Below are positions 31,090-45,300 of a DNA stretch of 64,000 bases, piece by piece (position 1 is the first letter of the stretch; every line of letters starts with the position of its first letter). The position numbers were made by a program, and so were the translations under genes. Below the pieces are notes generated by a model, which was not told the DNA's origin, ran no database searches, and saw only the letters and a list, made by a program, of their open reading frames with translations. Source of the stretch: Argopecten irradians (lineage: Eukaryota > Mollusca > Bivalvia > Pectinida > Pectinidae); contig NC_091143.1 in NCBI RefSeq assembly GCF_041381155.1, forward strand, positions 24,331,695 to 24,395,694, given 5' to 3'.

Positions 31090-33843
31090 AAACCAGCTTT
31101 AAATGTAAATCTCTGCCTCGATACACTTATATAAAGGCACAACGAATTTTTGTTACGGTCTATGGTCAGATTCAAACTTTGGGCTAAAAATCCTCCAGGG
31201 ACGCGGTTTTAAACTCCCAACTCGCGATACATCTGCATCTATTTTTCGTAGTAAAAACATGCGTTCTTTGTAGTCAAACGTAGTAAAAAAAGTCACGTGC
31301 TTATACCTCATTCATGCCATTGGCCGTAATATAAAATTGTATTATGGGTAACTAGTGATCACGTGATTTTGTGTTTACTTCCAAATATGGTAATAGTTTG
31401 CTTGCCATTTCTTCGGAGAAATTGATTTATTTGAAAATATTTAGACTCCAAAATATTATTAATATTGCATGCTTATCATTTGACTTGCACATATGCACTG
31501 TTTTACTACAAATAATGAACTGAAATGAGTTGTAAAGCTGCCATTTTCACGTTTTGTAAATAAATGATATAATACGAATTGACCAATTCAATAGGTCTAA
31601 CCGTCTAATCTAAAATCAGCGAAGATCGGCTACTCCCGGCTAAATTCGTAGAATTCTAAATTTATATTTATATATATTATTACCTGCTTTAGGGCTCAGA
31701 ACATATACATATAACACAGAGAAAATAAGGCCAAAGTATGTATAAATACCAGGTCAGAGAAATCACTCTATTTGGAAGTAAACACACACTCATGTGATCA
31801 CTAGTTACCCACTAATACAATTCCATATTTATTTCGGCCAATGGCATGAATGAGGTATAATCACGTGACTTGTTTTACTACGTTTTACTACAAAGAAAGC
31901 GTGTTTTGTACAATTATGGGGAAAATCCTCCGCGGATCGTGGTTTCATTTCCACCATTTGAAATTGTTAGCAATACTATCATATCATAGTTTATTTTCCA
32001 TATTATTTCCAAATAGTTATAAGCTTCCGCATAGCCCACTTAGCTTTTTGGGAATCTAATACATATGTACACATATAGTAAGAAACATGGGCTTATGTGC
32101 TTACATGGCAGGTCTCAAGGCCCTCTACCAATATTGTGAATTTCATGGCCCTGGGGTCTCGGAATTTTCCCCAGGGGATAGGGTCTTTACCATAGTTTAT
32201 ATAGGAGACATATTTATTTGTTTGTTTAAAAGCAAAACATAATTCATAACTGTGCATATCGGAATTCAGGTGACTGTTAGACATTCTCAACTCTCATCCA
32301 TTTGTAAAAAAATTTGTATTGATATTATTTTTTTTTTGCAAATTTTCAGCAAAACAAACATGTTTCAAATTAAATTAATACACATATTTGATTAATATAT
32401 TTGATCTGCATTCATTATTGAATTTAAAAAAAAAATTAAAAAAAAAATTATAACATAGCAAAAAGTACATGGTTTGTCATTTTAATCAAGGGAGATAAAT
32501 CCGATTTGAAGGATTTTCCACAAAGTGGAAAAGTTAAAGCCGCATAATCCGTATCTTTCAGGGTCCGTAAATCAACAAAAGAAAATTAGGGTACATATAT
32601 TATAAAAAGTTATCAACTTTCCCCTAATTACACACCCAAAAAGTCCCGAGTTCAAAAGAAATTAATGATTAAAAATTCGATATCCAGAGTGTTTGAATAA
32701 TTCACTTTCCATGCATTATTCAACCAAAATTTAGACTGGTACATTTCCTGGTCAACATCAATTATAATTTCAACACAAATTTATTAGATGATGTTTCAAG
32801 TAATTGTCGAGTATATATACATGAACTTTGACATCTGCCATGGCACAACATGTAATCTTCAATTTATCAATGTTTCACAATCAAAGTCTACTCTAAGCCT
32901 TCTGTTTCAAATGGTGGAAATGAAACCACGATCCGCGGGGGATTTTCCCAATAATGGCACAAAACACGCGTTCTTTGTAGTCAAACGTAGTAAAACAAGT
33001 CACGTGATTATACCTCATTCATGCCATTGGCCGAAGTAAATATGGAATTGTATTAGTGGGTAACTAGTGGTCACATGAGTGTGTGTGTTTACTTCCAAAT
33101 AGAGTGATTTCTCTGACCTGGTATTTATACATAATTAGGCCTTTTGAAGAAGATCTTATTTTCTCTGTGTTATATGTACATGAATATGTTCTGAAACCTA
33201 AAGCAGGTAATAATATATATAAATATAAATTTAGAATTCTACGAATTTAGCCGGGAGTAGCCGATCTTCGCTGATCCTAGATTAGACGGTTAGACCTATT
33301 GAATTGGTCAATTCTCATTATATCATTTATTTACAAAACGTGAAAATGACAGTTTTATAACTCATTTCAGATTATTATTTATAGTAAAATAATACATATG
33401 TGCAAGTCAAAATGATATGCATGCAATATTAATAACATTTTGGAGTCTAAATATTTTCAAATAAATCAATTTCTCCGAAGAAATGGCAAGCAAACTATCA
33501 CCATATTTGGAAGTAAACACACAATCACGTGATCACTAGTTACCCATAATACAATTGTATATTCCGGCCAATGGCATGAATGAGGTATAAGCACGTGACA
33601 TTTTTTACTACGTTTTTTACTACAAAAAATAGATGCAGATCATCAGTATATCCCGAGTTTGGAGCTAAAACCGCGTCCCGCGGGAGGATTTTTAGCCCAA
33701 AGGTTGAATCTGGCCATTAAGACCGTAACAAAAATTCGTTGTGCCTTTATATAAGTGTATCGAGGGATGTAAATATTTATGTATATATATGGACAGGGCA
33801 AGCTAACAAGTAAAGCTGGTTTCCAAATGGGTATTGCGTATCT
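31090..33843. mobile_element. Foldback element, right (inverted) copy
   Basis: Inverse of 13712-16545 including both long arms, the nested GGTAACTAGTGATCACGTGA boxes and the AT-rich loop. It lacks the TIR element found inserted in the left copy. The end at 33765-33825 (GATGTAAATATTTATGTATA... to ...GGGCAAGCTAACAAGTAAAG) shows the pre-insertion sequence. Confidence 0.85.
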
Positions 33844-34230
33844 TATGGTGGCATATTTCTGCCACCGTGTTATTTTAGGTTGAGTTACGTAACGTAACTT
33901 TGTCGAGATAATTATGTCGACCTGTCGAATTATCTCATGACTTGTTGAGATATCTATGTCGGCAAGTCGACTTTACATCACGGAAAGTCGACTTACTTCC
34001 TGGAAAATTGACTTGCCTTATTACAACAAGATCCACGATAGTCAGTCGCGATAGAATAACTCGACTTTCCAATATGATTATGTGGATTTGTCGTGTTAAA
34101 GCTCATCTTACCGACATACATATCTCAACAAGTCATGTTATAACTCGACTGGCTGACAAAACTATCTGGTAAAAGTCGAGTTACCATAAGTCGACCTGAA
34201 TTAACTCGATGGCAGAAATATGCCACCATA
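33844..34230. mobile_element. Module 3, inverted copy
   Basis: TIRs TATGGTGGCATATTTCTGCC and inverse at both ends. Inverted relative to 13304-13711, with scattered substitutions. Confidence 0.75.
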
Positions 34231-34232
34231 CA

Positions 34233-34590
34233 CATGGACTTAGTACGAATGCTAATCCACAAAGCACACGCACAGCTTTTAAACGAATTTTCAACCCACG
34301 GTTATATATATTAATAAATGATTATGGCCAAGAGGATGGAAATTCGTTGTACAAAGCAGAGTCCTTTTGCACTCTAACTTCCTCAGCTCGGACTAACAGA
34401 TACAATGTGTACGTACACGCAGGCTACAGCTGCATGGCCGGGATATGCAGGATCACAATTTTTAATTTTGTAATCAAATATATAAAAACTTTTCTGAATT
34501 AACAAAAATCAACGTCGAACTCTGCTGTATGGCGCCTTGCTGCATATACACAGTGCCCTATGAAAGGATGGCCTTTGAATTCCACATGAC
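34233..34590. repeat. Module P, direct copy in the right arm
   Basis: Matches 20626-20917 in the same orientation with an insertion of about 60 bp (CAAGAGGATGGAAATTCG...). It is diverged more than the other copies. Confidence 0.7.
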
Positions 34591-34862
34591 CAGATGTCGA
34601 CATCTTTTAGTTTAGATGTCGACATCAATAACTGACAAGTCGGTGTCACACCCGAGCATAAACACGATTAATCGCCGAGTTACCGACTTTCTACATAATT
34701 ATCTTGGAATCATTATGTGGGCAGGTTCATGTGGTAAATCGACATATTCTTCTGTTTATGTCGACATCTTTCGATATGATGTTTACTTAATGCCTTAATT
34801 ATGTCGACATCATTAAATCGTAAGTCGGCAACTCGATGGCAGAAATATGCCACCAATATGGT
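34591..34862. repeat. Module 2, copy in the right arm
   Basis: Direct, near-identical copy of 13016-13296, joined at TATGGTCTA to the inverted module 1. Confidence 0.85.
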
Positions 34863-34863
34863 C

Positions 34864-35242
34864 TATGGTACAAGCACTGACTTCAGTTTTCTATATTCAA
34901 AGATAGTGGCTATTTCATATGATTTGCGCATGAGTAACAGGAAGGCGACAAGTCGACAACTCGACAACACGACAAGTCGGCAACACGACAACTCGACAAC
35001 ACGACAAGTCGACATTTTACCGCGACAACACGATATTCTGTACGCGCTAATTAGCGTGTTTGAAATGTCGACTTGTCGTGTTGTCGACTTGTCGTCTTGT
35101 CGTGTTGTCGACTTGTCGCGGTTCGAAATCGCGTCAAGTCGACATTTTAACTGTTAAATCTCGGGTTGTCGCAGTTTGAGACCGCGACAACTCGACAAGG
35201 CGACAACACAACAACACGAGATGGCCGTAATCAGCCACCATA
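34864..35242. repeat. Module 1, inverted copy, right end of the 22.6-kb mosaic
   Basis: Inverse of 12623-13015, ending GGCCGTAATCAGCCACCATA. Small indels near 34887 separate the copies. Confidence 0.85.
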
Positions 35243-37003
35243 GATACGTACTGTACTTATTCATTATAACATGTACATGAATGGAAATAATATTACATTA
35301 ATTATTTTCTAATTTGTTACTCTTTTTGGGATGTCAGTTATGTTCTTGATTTTTTTATTAATAATATACATATAATAATAATGTATGATGTATAAATAAT
35401 TAATTAACACATCAAACGTAAAATCAATATTTGGTCCTGACTTCAAAAACTTCAAAATTCCTTTCTCTTTTTTTGACAAACATATATACATGTACATATA
35501 AACACATAAATGATAACTAAGGTTGCTAGGTGCAGTTCAATCAAAATATACGTTATTTGATAGCGAGCTACATGTATTGAGGTACATACACGTATAAACT
35601 TTAGTGGCGTATATAACAAAATCCACATTCAACATATTTACAAAAATAGTTTATGGTAATAATTATGTCATCATGCAGTTTATGTTTACGCCTCTTTTCA
35701 TTTGAAATCGCCTTTATGATAATTCTACTATAATATTTATTAGGAATCCCGTCGAGCCAATTTGCCGACAAAAATCTTACTTTAACGTTCATAATTCGAC
35801 ATGTTCGAACTATCCGTAATATGATCTATTATAGAAAAATCAGTGTTCGAACTATCACTAGCTAAACAATTATCTCAATACATTCACATTCTCTCAAACA
35901 ATTTGCAATCTGCAGAAGTCTATATTCTGTAGAAATGCTTAGGTTTTTATAGTGTGATAAGAGGGATGCGCATTATACATGTGTATATACATGACAAAAT
36001 TACTTGTCAAATCATGCAAATTCAAATGCAAATGTAAGTTTTGCAGCTTACACTTTCGCAGTGTAAAAATCCAAAATATTACATATTGACTGAAAAAATA
36101 TATTTAATTTATTATACTTAGTAATTATATCAGCTGTGATATTTAGCGACCATCTGGATTTTTCCAAAAAATAACATCTTTGATGAAAAATATTTTAATT
36201 TTCTCAATATGTAACATACAAATATTTATACAGTATGTTTGACTTTCTTGTCACTATAGAATTGGAATTTCGAGACATCTGTGCAGTTTGATATATAGAG
36301 TATACAACTGTATATGATATCATTAATTAGATACAAGTACAAATGTATATACATTTGTATCTACATGTACATGTATATTGTCACATATATCATCTTATAG
36401 AATTGAATATCTTGTGACATACGCTATATTCTCTATATCGATCTGTAGCTTTATAAGTGCACTTATATATATATATTACAAACATTATTGTCTTGACAAA
36501 GTCTTTATAACAGTGACAATGGAATTTGTGTATCATTAAATATCACATATTTTTTAAAACTAATTCTTGAAATTGCAAGTTTTTTTTTTTTTTAAATCTG
36601 ACACTTAATTCTCCTAAAACTATGAAACAGCTTTTAACGGCTAAAAAACAATTGTGATAAGCCTCTGGAGAAACTGGGATATAAATATTAAGTTGCTTAA
36701 CTTCAAGAATATTCGAAATAAGTAAATGAATATCATCGGGTCAAACCGTTAACATGTATTGAAATAAGGCTACAATAGTTATCTCCCTTATCATACTGAG
36801 AAACTGGCAAAACTGCGATTTCCAGGCATTTTAAACGGCACACGTGATGTTATGTACAGTTTGTGTTACGTAGAAGAGACTGTAATTTGTTTTAGGTTAT
36901 GTGTCAATACCTCAACATTTACCTTATATCTACTCAAAAGAAGCATTTAGAATATTCATAATATTTACTATGTCTGGCCTGTCTTATGGAAATTTGTATT
37001 TAT
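35243..37003. other. Gene-free stretch
   Basis: AT-rich with frequent short palindromes such as ACAAATGTATATACATTTGT (36339-36358) and (ACATGTA) motifs. No credible gene. Confidence 0.35.
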
Positions 37004-37403
37004 AGGCCCACTACCTTTCCGAAACGGCTTTTAATTTTGAAAATGGGAACGTACAACGAGGTCTATAATTCTATAGAGTCGCAAAAGTTATTAAATTACC
37101 GTTAATACTACATTTGTCATCGCCTTATGAACACTTTTATTAAAATAAATAAAATGTTAATTTTCATGACGCGGGTCGCCTTATGTTTCCCGCCGTGGTA
37201 CTAAATGCCGCGCGGTAGTTGACTCACACTGCGCCAGAAGGCAATACAATGAAATGAATATCCACAGTTATCATATATATTACTCAGGAAATTTAGCATA
37301 TGTTTGGTGTTGTTACTTCATCTTAGGCCATCGATATGTATTTTCTGATGTTATTAATGTTTTTAGAAACCTTTACATTTTGCTCTGGAAAGGTAGTGTG
37401 CTT
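37004..37403. mobile_element. TTAA-type MITE family 1, copy 2
   Basis: Ends AGGCCCACTACCTTTCCG and the inverse of AGCACACTACCTTTCC. TTAA follows at 37404-37407; the left TTAA is eroded (TTAT). About 400 bp, no ORF, inverted relative to 24987-25368. Confidence 0.7.
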
Positions 37404-37407
37404 TTAA

Positions 37408-38142
37408 TGTTTAGATCAGATATTAATGACTGACCTCAGTCCACCGTTCCATCCGATTGTAAGATGCCCCAGTTGTTACTTACAGACCATCAAACTTCAA
37501 ATAGGATGTAACACTAAGGCCCTTATATTATCAATCGGCTAGAATCGAAAACATTTGACCTGTCAATTTATTATCAATAACATTTTTTACGAATTAAATC
37601 ATGTATAACTAGTTTGCATTGTATACTTAAGGTATATCGTCAGTACCAATCAATATTTTCGACAGTGACCTTATATTGTCACATCAAAACACGGGACAAA
37701 ATTATTTAGTCAGCAATTTGTACATTCTCCCTCTCGAAACGATCATGTATCATACTTGTCACGATAGTAAGTCACCTGGTGTGAGAGTCCATTAGGGAGA
37801 ATAAATTCTCTGTGATTCAGTATTAAACTTGACGAAGTATGACAACAAATATTTCCTGTTTTGTGCTTCTTCGAGTTAATTCTCACCATATTTTGATTTT
37901 GACTAAACAACAAAACTATGTCCATTAAGTATGTACTTCTCTAAATAATCAAAATTTTGTTGTATTAAACTTTTTTTTTCTCATATAGATTTTAATAAAA
38001 AGGAGTTCATACCATAAAAGAAATGGAAGAAAAAACATATGTCCGTGTGCTCGTTTTTGAGCTATTGTCACTCAAAGATAGCTTGTTGACAAAATATTGG
38101 ATTCTATGGAAATTTTGACGTTTTGACCGTATACACAAGCGA
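37408..38142. other. Gene-free stretch
   Basis: Nothing recognisable. The short minus ORF at 37743-37925 has no motif. Confidence 0.3.
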
Positions 38143-38146
38143 TTAA

Positions 38147-38714
38147 AGGGACAATTCAGTCTAAGAGAACATTATAATGTGTACATATATCGAAAAAAAC
38201 AGTTCTAATGGAAATTAGATCAGTCGGTTTTACAGTGATATGCCTGAAAAGCCCATGGTGGTGACATGTGTGTGAAATGTTCAAACTCGCTCGCTGTCCG
38301 CCATTACACACTGTGGTCGAACTTATTGTATGTCGAACCCTGTCCCTTGCTCGTAGAGTAATGCAACTTTTGTCTAGAACTGCTCAAATCGCCCTGACAG
38401 TGGTGTGTTTACCTTATTAGGTGAATTGTCTTGCCTAAAAATTATTTTATCACCTTCGCAGTGGTTATGTAGTTTATTTGTTAAACGTGCGTGACTTTGG
38501 CTCGGGTATGGGTACAGCGTCCATATTGTACCTGCTTAATCGTATTGATCAACGATTTGATATTTCAACGATATTAATTAAAATATTAAACAATGACGTG
38601 GAATTTGTCAATATTTTATATTATTATATGTTTCATAAGAAACGTAGAACAATACATTTATGCCATATTTTGCTTCTTGTTATGTAAAAGAATTAGCCAG
38701 AGTGAATTGTCCCT
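38147..38714. mobile_element. Kolobok-like MITE with perfect TTAA target duplication
   Basis: TTAA at 38143-38146 and 38715-38718 flank ends AGGGACAATTCAGTCT and the inverse of AGGGACAATTCACTCT. The TTAA duplication and 5'-RRGG terminus fit the Kolobok superfamily rather than piggyBac (5'-CC). 568 bp. The contained 69-codon ORF shows no transposase motif. Confidence 0.8.
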
Positions 38715-38718
38715 TTAA

Positions 38719-39366
38719 AGCCATAATTTCCTAATGAGGTGTTTGATATGTATGAATGTTTTTTGAATTTATTTTTTTTAAATACCAGTTTTGATAATTA
38801 AAGAATTCTCAGAATAGCAAGATATGCTACCCTTACCCCTTAATTTTGAGCCACAAAATGCACCAATTTTAGCCAAATTTAACCCTTTACAGAAAAAGTT
38901 CTGGCATTAAATTTTTGTTAATATTTTGTATATCAATAGGGAAAGGATTGTTCTTTCTAAAGCAGACAGAAAAATGGGGGGAGGGGGGGGGGGGGGGGGG
39001 GGGGGGGTTAGGGGGGTATCCGTGTGCTTACTTTTTTGCTCTATTTGAATATTTGTTATTTTCCAGTATTTTAGAGTACAAAGTAAAAGTGCTCAAATTA
39101 CCATTAAATGTAATATTTCACACATTATTGCTCAATATTTTAATTGCCAAGAACCTTGAAAAGATTTACAGCAAAAAATAGCTCGATACAGCTAAAAATG
39201 CTTGCGCAGTGATAATTTAACAGTTTAACAATTTCAGTAAAAAATGGTAAGACTGTGGCTCTACTCAAAACGAAAATAAACCATAATTTCAAAAAGGCCG
39301 CCAAATGGGCCAGTTCTTAAAATCCCCAAGTAAAAAAAAATCAACTAAAAATAGAAATCTCATTTT
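38719..39366. other. Gene-free stretch with a G25 homopolymer
   Basis: Holds GGGGGG A G25 TTA GGGGGG at 38976-39016 (the G25 run is 38983-39007). No gene. The tract can form G-quadruplexes and is error-prone in sequencing. Confidence 0.6.
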
Positions 39367-42300
39367 GTGAAGAATGCAGCCTTACATACTGACGAAATAA
39401 CAGTCAGACGTTGTGTAGGATGCAGCCTTACACACTGACGAAATAACAGTCAGACTTGGTGTAGAATGCAGCCTTACATACTGAAGAAATAACAGTCAGA
39501 CTTGGTGTAGGATGCAGCCATACACACTGACGAAATAACAGTCATACGTGGTGAAGAATGCAGCCTCACATACTGACGAAATAACAGTCAGACGTGGTGT
39601 AGGATGCAGCCTCACATACTGACAATATAACAGTCAGACGTTGTGATGAATGCAGCCTTACATACTGACGAAATAACAGTCATACGTGGTGGAGGATGCA
39701 GCCTTACATACTGACGAAATAACAGTCAGACTTAGTGTAGAATGCAGCCTTACATACTGACGAAATAACAGTCAGACTTGGTGTAGAATGCAGCCTTACA
39801 TACTGACGAAATAACAGTCAGACTTGGTGTAGGATGCAGCCTTACATACTGACGAAATAACAGTCAGACGTGGTGTAGAATGCAGCCTCACATACTGACG
39901 AAATAACAGTCAGACTTGGTGTAGAATGCAGCCTTACATACTGACGAAATAACAGTCAGACTTGGTGTAGGACGAGCCTTACATACTGACGAAATAACAG
40001 TCAGACTTGGTGTAGAATGTAGCCTTACATACTGACGAAATAACAGTCAGACTTAGTGTAGAATGCAGCCTTACATACTGACGAAATAACAGTCAGACGT
40101 GGTGTAGAATGCAGCCTCACATACTGACGAAATAACAGTCAGACGTAGTGTAATAACAGTCAGACGTGGTGTAGAATGAAGCCTCACATACTATCGAAAT
40201 AACAGTCAGACGTGGTGTAGAAAGCAGCCTTACATACTGACGAAATAACAGTCAGACGTGGTGTAGAATGCAGCCTTACATACTGACGAAATAACAGTCA
40301 GACGTGGTGGAGGATGCAGCCTTACATACTGACGAAATAACAGTCAGGCGTGGTGTGGAATGCAGCCTTACATACTGACGAAATAACAGTCAGACTTAGT
40401 GTAGGATTCAGCCTTACATACTGACGAAATAACAGTCAGACTTGGTGTAGGATGCAGCCTTACATACTGACGAAATAACAGTCAGACTTGGTGTAGGATG
40501 CAGCCTTGCATACTGACGAAATAACAGTCAGACTTGGTGTAGGATGCAGCGTTACATACGGACGAAATAACAGTCAGACGTGGTGGAGGATGAGCCTTAC
40601 ATACTGACGAAATAACAGTCAGACGTGGTGTAGAATGCAACCTTACATACTGACGAAATAACAGTCAGACTTGGTGTAGGATGCAGCCTTACATACTGAC
40701 GAAATAACAGTCAGACGTGGTGGAGGATGAGCCTTACATACTGACGAAATAACAGTCAGACGTGGTGTAGAATGCAGCCTCACATACTGACGAAATAACA
40801 GTCAGACGTGGTGTAATAACAGTCAGACGTGGTGTAGAATGCAGCCTCACATACTGACGAAATAACAGTCAGACGTGGTGTAGAATGCAGCCTCACATAC
40901 TGACGAAATAACAGTCAGACGTGGTGTAGAATGCAGCCTCACATACTGACGAAATAACAGTCAGACGTGGTGTAGAATGCAGCCTCACATACTGACGAAA
41001 TAACAGTCAGACGTGGTGTAGAATGCAGCCTCACATACTGACGAAATAACAGTCAGACGTGGTGTAGAATGCAGCCTCACATACTGACGAAATAACAGTC
41101 AGACGTGGTGTAGAATGTAGCCTCACATACTGACGAAATAACAGTTAGACGTGGTGAAGAATGCAGCCTCACATACTGACGAAATAACAGTCATACATGG
41201 TGGAGGATGAAGCCTTACACACTGACGAAATAACAGTCAGACGTGGTGGAGGATGCAGCCTTACATAATGACGAAATAACAGTCAGACGTGGTGGAGGAT
41301 GCAGCCTTACATACTGACGAAATAACAGTCAGACGTGGTGTAGAATGCAGCCTTACATACTGACGAAATAATAGTCAGACGTGGTGTAATAACAGCCAGA
41401 TGTGGTGTAATAACAGTCAGACGTGGTGTAATAACAGTCAGACGTGGTGTAGAATGCAGCCTTACATACTGACGAAATAACAGTCAGACGTGGTGGAGGA
41501 TGCAGCCTTACATACTGACGAAATAACAGTCAGACGTGGTGTAGGATGCAGCCTTACATACTGACGAAATAACAGTCAGACGTGGTGTAGGATGCAGCCT
41601 TACATACTGACGAAATAACAGTCAGACTTGGTGTAGGATGCAGCCTTACATACTGACGAAATAACAGTCAGACATGGTGTAGGATGCAGCCTTACATACT
41701 GACGAAATAACAGTCAGACGTGGTGAAGGATGAGCCTTACATACTGACGAAATAACAGTCAGACTTGGTGTAGGATGCAGCCTTACATACTGACGTAATA
41801 ACAGTAAGACATGGTGGAGGATGCAGCCTTTCACACTGACGAAATAACAGTCAGACATGGTGTAGGATGCAGCCTTACATACTGACGAAATAACAGTCAG
41901 ACGTGGTGGAGGATGAGCCTTACATACTGACGAAATAACAGTCAGACTTGGTGTAGGATGCAGCCTTACATACTGACGAAATAACAGTCAGACTTGGTGT
42001 AAGATGCAGCCTTACATACTGACGAAATAACAGTCAGACGTGGTGTAGGATGCAGCCTTACACACTGACGAAATAACAGTCAGACTTGGTGTAAGATGCA
42101 GCCTTACATACTGACGAAATAACAGTCAGGCTTGGTGTAGGATGCTGCCTTACACACTGACGAAGTAACAGTCAGACGTGGTGTAGGATGCAGCCTTACA
42201 CACTGACGAAATAACAGTCAGACTTGGTGTAGGATGCAGCCTTACACACTGACGAAATAACAGTCAGACTTGGTGTAGGATGCAGCCTTACACACTGACG

Positions 42301-45300
42301 AAATAACAGTCAGACGTGGTGTAGGATGCAGCCTTACACACTGACGAAATAACAGTCAGACTTGGTGTAGGATGTAGCCTTACACACTGATGAAATAGCC
42401 TTACACACTGACGAAATAACAGTCAGACGTGGTGTAGAATGCAGCCTTACACACTGACGAAATAACAGTCAGACTTGGTGTAAGATGCAGCCTTACATAC
42501 TGACGAAATAACAGTCAGACTTGGTGTAAGATGCAGCCTTACACACTGACGAAATAACAGTCAGACGTGGTGTAGGATGCAGCCTTACATACTGACGAAA
42601 TAACAGTCAGACGTGGTGTAGGATGCAGCCTTACATACTGACGAAATAACAGTCAGACGTGGTGTAGGATGCAGCCTTACATACTGACGAAATAACAGTC
42701 AGACTTGGTGTAGGATGCAGCCTTACATACTGACGAAATAACAGTCAGACATGGTGTAGGATGCAGCCTTACATACTGACGAAATAACAGTCAGACGTGG
42801 TGTAGGATGCAGCCTTACATACTGACGAAATAACAGTCAGACATGGTGGAGGATGCAGCCTTTCACACTGACGAAATAACAGTCAGACATGGTGTAGGAT
42901 GCAGCCTTACATACTGACGAAATAACAGTCAGACTTGGTGTAGGATGCAGCCTTACATACTGACGAAATAACAGTCAGACTTGGTGTAAGATGCAGCCTT
43001 ACATACTGACGAAATAACAGTCAGACTTGGTGTAGGATGCAGCCTTACATACTGACGAAATAACAGTCAGACTTGGTGTAAGATGCAGCCTTACATACTG
43101 ACGAAATAACAGTCAGGCTTGGTGTAGGATGCAGCCTTACACACTGACGAAATAACAGTCAGACGTGGTGTAGGATGCAGCCTTACACACTGACGAAATA
43201 ACAGTCAGACGCGGTTGTGGATGCAGACTTACACACTGACGAAATAACAGTCAGACTTGGTGTAGGATGCAGCCTTACACACTGACGAAATAACAGTCAG
43301 ACTTGGTTGTGGATGCAGCCTTACACACTGACGAAATAACAGCCAGACTTGGTGTAGGATGTAGCCTTACACACTGATGAAATAACAGTCAGACTTGGTG
43401 TAGGATGCAGCCTTACACACTGACGAAATAACAGTCAGACGTGGTGTAGAATGCAGCCTTACACACTGACGAAATAACAGTCAGACTTGGTGTAAGATGC
43501 AGCCTTACATACTGACGAAATAACAGTCAGACTTGGTGTAAGATGCAGCCTTACACACTGATGAAATAACAGTCAGACGTGGTGTAGAATGCAGCCTTAC
43601 ATACTGACGAAATAACAGTCAGACTTGGTGTAGGATGCAGCCTTACACACTGACGAAATAACAGTCAGACGTGGTGTAGAATGCAGCCTTACACACTGAC
43701 GAAATAACAGTCAGACTTGGTGTAAGATGCAGCCTTACATACTGACGAAATAACAGTCAGACTTGGTGTAGGATGCAGCCTTACACACTGACGAAATAAC
43801 AGTCAGACATGGTGTAAGATGCAGCCTTACATACTGACGAAATAACAGTCAGAATTGGTGTAGGATGCAGCCTTACACACTGACGAAATAACAGTCAGAC
43901 GTGGTGTAGGATGCAGCCTTACACACTGACGAAATAACAGTCAGACGTAGTTGTTGATGCAGCCTTACAAACTGACGAAATAACAGTCAGACTTGGTGTA
44001 GGATGCAGCCTTACACACTGACGAAATAACAGTCAGACTTGGTGTAAGATGCAGCCTTACATACTGACGAAATAACAGTCAGACTTGGTGTAGAATGCAG
44101 CCTTACACACTGACGAAATAACAGTCAGACTTGGTGTAAGATGCAGCCTTACATACTGACGAAATAACAGTCAGACTTGGTGTAGAATGCAGCCTTACAC
44201 ACTGACGAAATAACAGTCAGACTTGGTGTAGAATGCAGCCTTACACACTGACGAAATAACAGTCAGACTTGGTGTAAGATGCAGCCTTACATACTGACGA
44301 AATAACAGTCAGACTTGGTGTAGGATGCAGCCTTACACACTGACGAAATAACAGTCAGACTTGGTGTAAGATGCAGCCTTACATACTGACGAAATAACAG
44401 TCAGACTTGGTGTAGAATGCAGCCTCACATACTGACGAAATAACAGTCAGACTTGGTGTAGAATGCAGCCTTACACACTGACGAAATAACAGTCAGACTT
44501 GGTGTAAGATGCAGCCTTACATACTGACGAAATAACAGTCAGACTTGGTGTAGAATGCAGCCTTACACACTGACGAAATAACAGTCAGACTTGGTGTAGA
44601 ATGTAGCCTTACATACTGACGAAATAACAGTCAGACTTGGTGTAGAATGCAGCCTTACATACTGACGAAATAACAGTCAGACTTGGTGTAGAATGCAGCC
44701 TTACACACTGACGAAATAACAGTCAGACTTGGTGTAAGATGCAGCCTTACATACTGACGAAATAACAGTCAGACTTGGTGTAGAATGCAGCCTTACACAC
44801 TGACGAAATAACAGTCAGACTTGGTGTAAGATGCAGCCTTACATACTGACGAAATAACAGTCAGACTTGGTGTAGAATGCAGCCTTACACACTGACGAAA
44901 TAACAGTCAGACTTGGTGTAGAATGCAGCCTTACACACTGACGAAATAACAGTCAGACTTGGTGTAAGATGCAGCCTTACATACTGACGAAATAACAGTC
45001 AGACTTGGTGTAGGATGCAGTCTTACACACTGACGAAATAACAGTCAGACATGGTGTAAGATGCAGCCTTACATACTGACGAAATAACAGTCAGAATTGG
45101 TGTAGGATGCAGCCTTACACACTGACGAAATAACAGTCAGACGTGGTGTAGGATGCAGCCTTACACACTGACGAAATAACAGTCAGACGTAGTTGTTGAT
45201 GCAGCCTTACAAACTGACGAAATAACAGTCAGACGTGGTGTAGGATGCAGCCTTACACACTGACGAAATAACAGTCAGACGTGGTGTAGGATGCAGCCTT

